Of a DNA stretch of 5,368 bases, positions 1 through 5,368 are shown piece by piece. Below the pieces are notes generated by a model, which searched no databases, had not been told where the DNA came from, and saw nothing but the letters and a program-made list of their open reading frames with translations. The position numbers were made by a program, and so were the translations under genes. This DNA is from Ignavibacteriales bacterium (lineage in GTDB: Bacteria; Bacteroidota; Ignavibacteria; UBA10030; SZUA-254), in contig JACQYX010000221.1 in the NCBI GenBank assembly GCA_016207985.1, positions 1 through 5,368 on the forward strand. The letters are read 5' to 3'. Position 1 is the first letter of the stretch, and each line of letters starts with the position of its first letter.

Positions 1-3000
1 CACCTCTATTTGTCTCAAACCCATAATTTTCATTCTCATCGTTGATTTGCCATTTGATTGTCAAGGGGTAATTCACAGACCGAAGTATAATAGGCAGATC
101 ATGTTTCAAGATGTTCGTAGTATCGATATAGGCAGCGAGGAAACCGGAATTCTGATCATTAAAAAATCGCACATCGAAAATACCTTCCATCGCTGGGGGA
201 AGTTCAGCTTGGGAATTTAATCGTGAATAGGCACTATTCGTTGTAAAAAAAATCTTTTGATCTACCAATCCGTTTGAGCTGAACGATAACGAATTAAATT
301 GTTTAAAACCACCAACATCGTTTATGGTTTTACTCAGCATTTGCCCGGAATGAGAGAAAATAAGTTTACCGGATTGAGATGTTTGTATCCAATATCCGGA
401 ACCCGGGATGAGAGTGTCGACAATCGTATATCCTCTATTGTAACCATAGACGAACGAAGAAACGATATCATCGGGATCTGCCCCCAATAATGCTAAAGGA
501 AAAGAATCACTAACAGTGCCAATAAGATTCCACCCGCTACTTACATTTATAGTATCTACGAGTACCGGTGATCCGGCAATCCACAATGTCTGCGTTTCAG
601 CAAAACTCAACCAATAACCTCTGCCAAATTCAAGATTGTCGGCTATCGCCAAGAAACCTTGATAATAAAATGCTCTCGATACAGAAGTAGGAAATACATC
701 AGTTTTTTTTACACTGCTAACTTCCAATGGAAGTGAAACAAGATTCCAACCATCTTTCACATTACAAGGTACGACATTAGGGGCGTAATATCCGAAATTG
801 CAATTGGCAGAAGTTCTGCTCGGGCTCAGTGTGATTAAATATAACGGATACGAAGGGAAGCGCCTTGCCCATTCCGGCGGAATGTAGTCACTAATAATAT
901 AATTTCCGGCGGGAAGATTTTCAAAGATGAATGATCCATCTTTATCTGTACGCACAGAATCATTCACGTTACCCTGGATATAGATTTTCCATCCGGGTAT
1001 TCCAACATCGTCAGGGTCCTCAGGATCTCTTACTGCATTATTATTTCTATCAAATAATGCTTTGCCTTGAATAAAATAAGTATTAATCGTTCGAAAATTC
1101 CAAACAGTTGACCATGAACTTGATCCATATTCGTTTATCGAACGAACTCGCCAATAATATTTGGTGCCGTTAGATAAATTATCAACAATTCTTATAGTAT
1201 CGGTGATCATCGAATCGTTAAGAATAACACTCTGGAAAATGCTGTCTGAAGCCACTTGGAGGTGATATCTTTGTGAGCCAATCACAGAATTCCAGATCAC
1301 ATTCAAAGTGGTTGGTTGGTCAATCGCACCATTTGAAGGAGAATTTTGTTGAGGTACCGGGGGCGGACTCCCGGTTGCGTCGACATATTCAAATTTGAAC
1401 ACATCGGCTATAACGTACCCATTTGCGTTGTTGGTAATTGTAGCCGAATTATTGGCGGATGGAGTAAAATCAAATTTACCGAGTAAATTCCACTTACCGT
1501 AATTCTTTGTTTGATCATAATATACATTTGTTGTACCGTGTGAATGTAAAATAGTACATGGAACATTACTTGCCTCTTTATAAGTGGATGAATATTGTAC
1601 TCGCCATCCATGCCATTCATATACTAGATACTGACCGCTGATATTGATCGTTGGCTTGAAGATTGCCTTTGCCGATCCTGTTCCTGCAGCGGCATAATAA
1701 CTATCATAATAATTTGAATTCGCGTAAGAAATTTGTGTGGAAGTAAACCATCTTGGATGATCGTCGTTATACTCCGCTGATCGATCCCAGCTAAATCCGG
1801 TTAGAGATGCCGATGGCGATCCGGGCGATGTTCCACTGTATGAATTGTCGATGATGATGTCCGATACAATTGTAGTAGGTGTCTTTACCAATATTATCCC
1901 ATCTCCGACATATTGTGTACTCCCTGAGTACGATGCCTTCGTAGCGATCATCGTCACAGAAGTAAACGAGCTGCCATCGTTCCACACCGGGTCCTGATTT
2001 CCTTTAAACCGATAGTATGGTCCATCATATCCACTTAGACTCGATAAGTTACTGCTCGTCACTGTCTGTGTAGTATTGGTTGGATTTACAATCGATACTC
2101 CATTATCGAAAAACCTAACCCAGCAGCCATTCGACAATTTCTGAGCTCGACCTTTTGGATGTCCAAGCTTTACATCATATTCGTCATAGTAATTCGACCA
2201 ATGATGGTCGGCAATATCTCCGCTCATGAAGTAAACATTATTAAGCAATGCTGTAGTCAATGTCCATCGTAAAAATCTATAATAATCCTTGTGGCGATCA
2301 GGTGCATTTACTGAATCATATACAATATCCGCTGAAATTAAATTAATTCGCGGTGTTACACCAATCGAATCCCATTGGTTAATTAGCGGAATCCAATCAC
2401 TAAACTTTTCCGGACTATTAATGTACATATTTTCCCAGCCACCACCATTTGCAACACGAATGCACATCGTATCTGTAATGGTCCAATAGAAAATCATCTT
2501 CTCATTCGGATTTCCCCACTTCACCTTAAACCTATCACGAAGATTGTTCCGCATCGCATTCTGACCTGCCTGCCATTTCCTCTCTATCCAATCACTTCCA
2601 TGTTCTGTGTAATCGTTGACACCATTTCGATCTAAATCAATATCTCCTCCTGTGTTATATGGAAAGGGCCAGGAACCATCACTGCTGACACCATCGAATA
2701 TATTCCAATCTGTTCGTTCCATCAATCGGCGGGGTAACGCTTGATTATATCTTTCTCCATCATACAATCCGCAATATTCGGTAGGATCGACAAAGTAATC
2801 TGAGCTATAAACTTTGATGTACGAACCATTACTACGCCTGACACGCCATTCGGGTGGGATAGCATCCAGATTTCCATAAATACGGAACGGTCCGCCTGCA
2901 TTCCAGTCAGTTGTTGTTAAAATATATCCATCGGGATTTGCTATCTTTACCGCTCTATAGAGAAGACTATCACCATCGACACCAAGAATAAGATCGAATC

Positions 3001-3148
3001 GACTTAGCCAGTCAACGTTACCGCGACCCCAATTGAGTGTCGCAAGTCGAGGGTATTCATGATTGACAATCCGTTGTGAATATACTTCAACATCAAATAC
3101 GAACAATAATAAAAAATATAAAATAGCACCTTTACAAAAATTAAACAT
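1..3148 (-). CDS. Secreted multidomain protein: glycoside-hydrolase-like barrel, golvesin-like domain, FN3, SdrD-B-like domain, GWNL repeats (3' end missing)
   Basis: The frame is open from the ATG at 3148-3146 to the window edge: 1049 residues with no stop. Residues 1-24 form a signal peptide (K6, hydrophobic core 8-18, likely cleavage VYS|Q after 24, no lipobox Cys). Residues about 28-425 resemble putative glycoside hydrolases of the GHL15 type: FDGVSSDG at 151-158 on a predicted strand end, ANGGGWE at 233-239, LGHPKG at 328-333 and the closing RFFDNGVSIVNPT near 345-357. Residues 431-589 are golvesin/Xly CBD-like (YEWHGWR, KEASNVPCTI, GKWNLLG, ADVFKFEYV). Residues 598-687 are FN3. Residues 693-789 are SdrD-B-like, with an acidic FDRNNNAVRDPEDPDD loop and TDKDGSFIFENLPAGNY. 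Residues 795-937 are two GWNL repeats. From about 940 the chain (LPPAMEGIFDVRF) resembles the stretch that often precedes a T9SS tail. The hydrolase call is family-pattern inference; substrate and catalytic residues are unproven. Confidence 0.93.
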   Translation of the reverse strand, partial: MFNFCKGAILYFLLLFVFDVEVYSQRIVNHEYPRLATLNWGRGNVDWLSRFDLILGVDGDSLLYRAVKIANPDGYILTTTDWNAGGPFRIYGNLDAIPPEWRVRRSNGSYIKVYSSDYFVDPTEYCGLYDGERYNQALPRRLMERTDWNIFDGVSSDGSWPFPYNTGGDIDLDRNGVNDYTEHGSDWIERKWQAGQNAMRNNLRDRFKVKWGNPNEKMIFYWTITDTMCIRVANGGGWENMYINSPEKFSDWIPLINQWDSIGVTPRINLISADIVYDSVNAPDRHKDYYRFLRWTLTTALLNNVYFMSGDIADHHWSNYYDEYDVKLGHPKGRAQKLSNGCWVRFFDNGVSIVNPTNTTQTVTSSNLSSLSGYDGPYYRFKGNQDPVWNDGSSFTSVTMIATKASYSGSTQYVGDGIILVKTPTTIVSDIIIDNSYSGTSPGSPSASLTGFSWDRSAEYNDDHPRWFTSTQISYANSNYYDSYYAAAGTGSAKAIFKPTINISGQYLVYEWHGWRVQYSSTYKEASNVPCTILHSHGTTNVYYDQTKNYGKWNLLGKFDFTPSANNSATITNNANGYVIADVFKFEYVDATGSPPPVPQQNSPSNGAIDQPTTLNVIWNSVIGSQRYHLQVASDSIFQSVILNDSMITDTIRIVDNLSNGTKYYWRVRSINEYGSSSWSTVWNFRTINTYFIQGKALFDRNNNAVRDPEDPDDVGIPGWKIYIQGNVNDSVRTDKDGSFIFENLPAGNYIISDYIPPEWARRFPSYPLYLITLSPSRTSANCNFGYYAPNVVPCNVKDGWNLVSLPLEVSSVKKTDVFPTSVSRAFYYQGFLAIADNLEFGRGYWLSFAETQTLWIAGSPVLVDTINVSSGWNLIGTVSDSFPLALLGADPDDIVSSFVYGYNRGYTIVDTLIPGSGYWIQTSQSGKLIFSHSGQMLSKTINDVGGFKQFNSLSFSSNGLVDQKIFFTTNSAYSRLNSQAELPPAMEGIFDVRFFNDQNSGFLAAYIDTTNILKHDLPIILRSVNYPLTIKWQINDENENYGFETNRG
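338..766 (-). repeat. Tandem pair of GWNL repeats inside the downstream protein
   Basis: Residues about 795-867 and 868-937 share one layout: an opening GWNLVSLPLE or GWNLIGTVSD, an aromatic strand (AFYYQGF or SFVYGYNRGY), then GYWLSF or GYWIQT and a short hydrophobic end. Such GWNL...GYW units recur in secreted FCB-group proteins ahead of T9SS tails. Their function is unknown to me; they look structural. Confidence 0.7.
1382..1807 (-). repeat. Golvesin-like domain coding repeat, copy in the downstream gene
   Basis: This part of the golvesin-like domain (residues 448-589; the whole domain starts near residue 431, base 1858) aligns without gaps to 4943-5368. I counted about 86 identical residues of 142. 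The DNA is diverged but keeps short exact matches, such as the 20 bases at 1602-1621, which equal 5163-5182. In known proteins this beta-sandwich domain sits next to polysaccharide-active or wall-active enzymes and is thought to bind carbohydrate; that role is family knowledge, not shown here. Confidence 0.85.
2612..2642 (-). other. EF-hand-like acidic loop inside the hydrolase-like domain
   Basis: Residues 169-179 read DIDLDRNGVND, an alternating Asp/Asn pattern of the kind seen in dockerin and other short calcium-binding loops. It lies about 15 residues after the FDGVSSDG motif, so it could brace the barrel near the active-site face. Metal binding is inferred from the pattern only. Confidence 0.5.
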
Positions 3149-3176
3149 ATTATTCCAGGATTGTTGACTTTGTATC

Positions 3177-3196
3177 AATTGCTTTGAGAAGCAATT
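3177..3196 (-). promoter_or_regulatory. Leader hairpin upstream of the downstream gene
   Basis: AATTGCTT (3177-3184) and AAGCAATT (3189-3196) form a perfect eight-pair stem with a four-base loop. Its near side lies 28 bases before the ATG at 3148, inside the leader of the proposed transcript. It does not cover the start codon and lacks a following T-run, so it is not a terminator. It may stabilise the mRNA or affect translation. Confidence 0.5.
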
Positions 3197-3238
3197 AATG
3201 ATTGTGACTCTCATCATGTCGGTAAAGTTTATTTAACT

Positions 3239-3267
3239 AATATAATAAGGACATTTGAATTATTCAA
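3239..3267 (-). promoter_or_regulatory. Candidate sigma70-like promoter for the downstream gene
   Basis: On the minus strand, TTGAAT (3267-3262) and TATATT (3244-3239) are separated by 17 bases, with four and five matches to the TTGACA and TATAAT consensus. Initiation near 3232 would give a leader of about 85 bases before the ATG at 3148. The match is fair but the region is AT-rich, so chance is possible. I saw no TAnnTTTG box of the Bacteroidia kind. Confidence 0.4.
3255..3267. promoter_or_regulatory. Perfect 13-base palindrome on the candidate -35 box
   Basis: TTGAAT and ATTCAA flank one central base, a perfect dyad covering the whole -35 element and six bases of the spacer. It could be a binding site for a dimeric regulator. 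No regulator gene is in the window. Confidence 0.35.
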
Positions 3268-3354
3268 GGATTTTTCCAGTTTTCTGTCGGTTGTTTTTGA
3301 TACACTCCCCGATACCGGATTATTAATAGCACTTTTTAAATTAAACGTTTCTAT

Positions 3355-3390
3355 AATAAAAGCCCCCGACGGAGTCGTCGAGGGTTTTTC
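3355..3390 (-). terminator. Intrinsic terminator of the T9SS-sorted gene
   Basis: On the minus strand, bases 3384-3376 pair with 3371-3363 as a nine-pair GC-rich stem (one T-G wobble) around a four-base loop. It is preceded by an A-run and followed by CTTTTAT. It sits about 30 bases past the stop codon. The plus strand also gives a stem followed by five T, but no plus-strand gene is nearby. Confidence 0.88.
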
Positions 3391-3409
3391 ACTAATCCAC
3401 CAGATTAGT
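3391..3409 (-). other. Small hairpin between stop codon and terminator
   Basis: ACTAATC (3391-3397) is the exact reverse complement of GATTAGT (3403-3409), a seven-pair stem with a five-base loop. It lies between the stop codon and the terminator stem, so the mRNA end would carry two hairpins in a row. It may protect the 3' end. Confidence 0.6.
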
Positions 3410-3415
3410 TAACCA

Positions 3416-5368
3416 CTACTTCATTAAAATCATCTTTTTTACCGCTGTATAGATGGAATTCTGGTCGATTGTGCTTTTTGCCTCGATTCTGTACAAATAG
3501 GTTCCACTTGGTACTTGATTCCCATTTTGATCATTTCCATTCCATATTGCGGCTTTATATCCGGAACTTTCAATTCCATCGATTAATGTTATCACTTCCT
3601 GTCCAATTATGTTAAATACTTTTATTGTAACATTACTGCTAAACGGCAGTGAATACCGGATCGTCGTTGTTGGATTAAAAGGATTTGGATAATTCTGTTT
3701 AATCGAATACTCTGTTGGAATCGCTTCTTCCCGGACATCTGTAAGCTCACTCAATTCAACAACCATCGAATCAGGTGATTTTACACTATTGTCGATGAAT
3801 ATAATGTATGCCGACTCTGATTGATAGAACTTCGGTGATGCTGAAACATATACAAGCTCGCTATCGTTTGGTGCAACCGTTAATGCCACAGGGTTGACTT
3901 CAAAAGTAGAGCTTGTAGTTCGCATACTATCAATGACGAGATCGGTTTCTCCATCATTGTGTATAAAAAAGCTATCGACCGCTGAGGTACCTAGTGGTAC
4001 TCCGACAAATGTTATCTTCGCGAGGTTTCTTAAATTTCGCGGTGGTGCAATTCCTCTACCGCTAACCCTAATGGTATCAAAATCCAGCGGGGGACCATAT
4101 CCGAATGTGATGTTTGCAGTGAAAGTAGCTTTCTTGGTAGCCATGAAAACGATGAACATTTTCTCCTGAGCGCCGGGTGCAATGACTAAACTTGAGCAAT
4201 TAACTAAAAATTGTGGAGACGATACTTGAATACCAGATATAACCATTGTATCCACTCCATTATTGCTAAGTGTAATCGAATCCATTTTGGTAGTACCAAT
4301 AAGCACTTTACCGAAATCGATATAAGAACTATTCATCGTCAATGATGTACTTACATCCTGTGTAGTGAACTGCCAGGCATGTGAAAATTCACTGGAAGTC
4401 ACATTGTTCTTTGCTTTAACTCTCCAGTAATACTGCTTTTTATAATTTAAAGAATTGACTTGTTTAGATGTGGTTGTTATAGAAGTATCATCTACAACCT
4501 TTTGCGTGAAACCGGAATCCGACGCTATTTGTAAGTAATATTTAACCGCACTTGATACGGAATCCCATATCAAATTCAAGGGTGTATTAACGTTAATTGA
4601 ACCATTATCAGGAAAAGAGAGAACTGGGATTGATAGGGCAGACGTTACCGTAGTAAAATGCCAAACATTCGACCAATTACTCACCCCAAATTGATTTTCT
4701 GCTCTTAATTTCCAGAAATAGGTTGTATTAAATGTTAAAGCAGTGATCTGCTTTGAAAGAGTGGTGATTAATGAATCTGTGAATACTATATTTGAGAAGA
4801 GAGAGTCTGTCGTGATCTGTAACTGATATTTATTGGCACCCGTTACTGCATTCCAACTCATTGTCGGGGGATTCACAATGTTGAAAGCGCCGTTAGATGG
4901 TGAACTGAGTTCCGGAACCGATGGGGCACTACCATCTTCATTAACATACTCAAATTTAAAAGCATCGGAAATCACGAACCCATCTGCTTGATTTGAAATT
5001 GCAATAGAAGCAGAATCACCGGCATTAAATGTAAATGTCCCGAGCATGTTCCATTTCCCGGAGTTATTCAACTGATCAATCGTTAGACTTGTAATTCCGT
5101 TTGAGTGTACTATCGTGCATGGTACATTAGATGCTTCTTTATAACTTGATGCATACTTTCCCCGCCATCCATGCCATTCATACACTTTATATTTACCAGA
5201 AATTTTTATAGTCGGTTTATAAATCGCCTTTGCAGATCCATCACCGGATGAAGCATAGTAACTTTTATAGTAATTTGCATCGTAATATTGGAGAGCCATA
5301 TTTGTAAACCACAATGGATTTTGAGAGCTGCTTCTTGCATCTTGATCCCAGCTAAATCCTGTAAGAGA
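3416..5368 (-). CDS. T9SS-sorted surface protein: golvesin-like domain, two FN3, two ASH-like domains, sorting tail (5' end missing)
   Basis: The frame is open from the window edge to a TAG at 3418-3416, giving 650 residues of a longer protein. The TTG at 5314 could be read as a start, but the in-frame residues before it (SLTGFSWD) match the same domain in the neighbouring gene, so the true start lies beyond 5368. Numbering from the edge: 1-142 is the end of a golvesin/Xly CBD-like domain (YEWHGWR, KEASNVPCTI, SDAFKFEYV); 151-241 and 248-336 are FN3 domains (YFWKLRAENQFG, YYWRVKAKN); 340-439 and 445-538 are ASH/choice-of-anchor-like beta domains (IDFGKVLIGTT, ITFVGVPLGTS); 552-650 is the T9SS type A tail with NYPNPFNPTT and PSGTYLYRIEA. 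The tail directs export across the outer membrane and surface attachment or release. No catalytic domain is visible here. The gene has its own terminator just downstream and is probably a paralogue of the next gene. Confidence 0.95.
   Translation of the reverse strand, partial: SLTGFSWDQDARSSSQNPLWFTNMALQYYDANYYKSYYASSGDGSAKAIYKPTIKISGKYKVYEWHGWRGKYASSYKEASNVPCTIVHSNGITSLTIDQLNNSGKWNMLGTFTFNAGDSASIAISNQADGFVISDAFKFEYVNEDGSAPSVPELSSPSNGAFNIVNPPTMSWNAVTGANKYQLQITTDSLFSNIVFTDSLITTLSKQITALTFNTTYFWKLRAENQFGVSNWSNVWHFTTVTSALSIPVLSFPDNGSINVNTPLNLIWDSVSSAVKYYLQIASDSGFTQKVVDDTSITTTSKQVNSLNYKKQYYWRVKAKNNVTSSEFSHAWQFTTQDVSTSLTMNSSYIDFGKVLIGTTKMDSITLSNNGVDTMVISGIQVSSPQFLVNCSSLVIAPGAQEKMFIVFMATKKATFTANITFGYGPPLDFDTIRVSGRGIAPPRNLRNLAKITFVGVPLGTSAVDSFFIHNDGETDLVIDSMRTTSSTFEVNPVALTVAPNDSELVYVSASPKFYQSESAYIIFIDNSVKSPDSMVVELSELTDVREEAIPTEYSIKQNYPNPFNPTTTIRYSLPFSSNVTIKVFNIIGQEVITLIDGIESSGYKAAIWNGNDQNGNQVPSGTYLYRIEAKSTIDQNSIYTAVKKMILMK
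3419..3715 (-). other. T9SS type A C-terminal sorting domain
   Basis: The last 99 residues carry the hallmark NYPNPFNPTT, a beta-rich core with NVTIKVFNIIGQEV, a WNGNDQNG turn, PSGTYLYRIEA and a short basic end (KKMILMK). This is the FlgD-Ig-like tail recognised by the type IX secretion machinery and usually cleaved during export. It is complete and abuts the stop codon. Confidence 0.93.
3755..4351 (-). other. Two adjacent ASH/choice-of-anchor-like beta domains
   Basis: Each unit (edge-numbered residues 340-439 and 445-538) opens with a short strand and a G(K/V)(V/P)x(I/L)GT(T/S) turn, continues with a D-S-x-x(L/I) strand and an NNG or NDG turn, then a FLV or FEV strand, APG or APN, and a final beta pair. 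This matches the ASPM-SPD2-Hydin style immunoglobulin-like fold common in FCB surface proteins. It is probably a spacer or a contact surface; no binding partner can be named. Confidence 0.65.
4943..5368 (-). repeat. Golvesin-like domain coding repeat, copy in the upstream gene (cut by edge)
   Basis: This is the partner of 1382-1807, with the same 142-residue length and no gap. The strongest blocks are SLTGFSWD, GSAKAI, YEWHGWR, YKEASNVPCTI, GKWN and FKFEYV. The weakest are the loop after SWD and the stretch just before the last strands. The first strands of the domain lie outside the window. Confidence 0.85.

Noticed and set aside
299..490. Short plus-strand open frame
   Set aside because: It lies opposite the long minus-strand gene, has no domain or ribosome-binding signal, and is a shadow.
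245..710. Eight-base homopolymer runs at 245-252 and 703-710 as phase-variation tracts
   Set aside because: Both runs are in frame within ordinary codons (AAA AAA, TTT TTT) of an AT-rich gene, and the frame is intact; the length is unremarkable.
1408..1985. Two short minus-strand open frames (1408-1620 and 1791-1985)
   Set aside because: They are out of frame with the long gene that covers them, and the long frame has clear domain matches here.
2289..2489. Short plus-strand open frame
   Set aside because: It is antisense to the hydrolase-like domain, with no recognisable protein features.
3336..3346. AT-only palindrome in the intergenic gap
   Set aside because: It is short and low in complexity in AT-rich DNA, with no link to a promoter or stem.
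3894..4169. Plus-strand open frame of 91 codons
   Set aside because: It is antisense to the ASH-like domains, and the minus-strand reading is clearly the coding one.

Overview
The window carries two large genes, both on the minus strand and both cut by a window edge. They encode secreted, modular, cell-surface proteins. The DNA is AT-rich. The downstream protein visibly ends in a type IX secretion (T9SS, Por secretion) sorting domain with the motif NYPNPFNPTT. That motif and the GWNL(V/I) repeats in the other protein are typical of the Fibrobacterota-Chlorobiota-Bacteroidota (FCB) superphylum, for example Ignavibacteria or related candidate lineages. The sequence alone does not settle the genus.

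Layout, in minus-strand reading order. From 5368 to 3416 is the C-terminal 650 residues of protein A: the rest of a golvesin/xanthan-lyase-type CBD-like domain, two fibronectin type III (FN3) domains, two ASH/choice-of-anchor-like beta domains and the T9SS tail. From 3415 to 3149 is a 267-base gap. It holds a small hairpin, a good intrinsic terminator for A, a sigma70-like promoter overlapping a perfect 13-base palindrome, and an 8-bp leader hairpin. From 3148 to the left edge is the first 1049 residues of protein B: signal peptide, a probable TIM-barrel glycoside-hydrolase-like domain, a golvesin-like domain, FN3, an SdrD-B-like domain, a pair of GWNL repeats and the start of a further region. 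Its own C terminus lies outside the window.

A and B look like paralogues in tandem. Their golvesin-like domains align without gaps over 142 residues at roughly 60% identity, and both are followed directly by FN3. By analogy, the missing N-terminal part of A may also hold a hydrolase-like domain, but this cannot be seen. The terminator and promoter between them suggest two separate transcription units. The likely shared role is a surface-attached or released carbohydrate- or cell-wall-active protein pair. The substrate cannot be told from sequence. No RNA genes, mobile elements, CRISPR arrays or plus-strand genes were found. I see no convincing new multi-gene system here.
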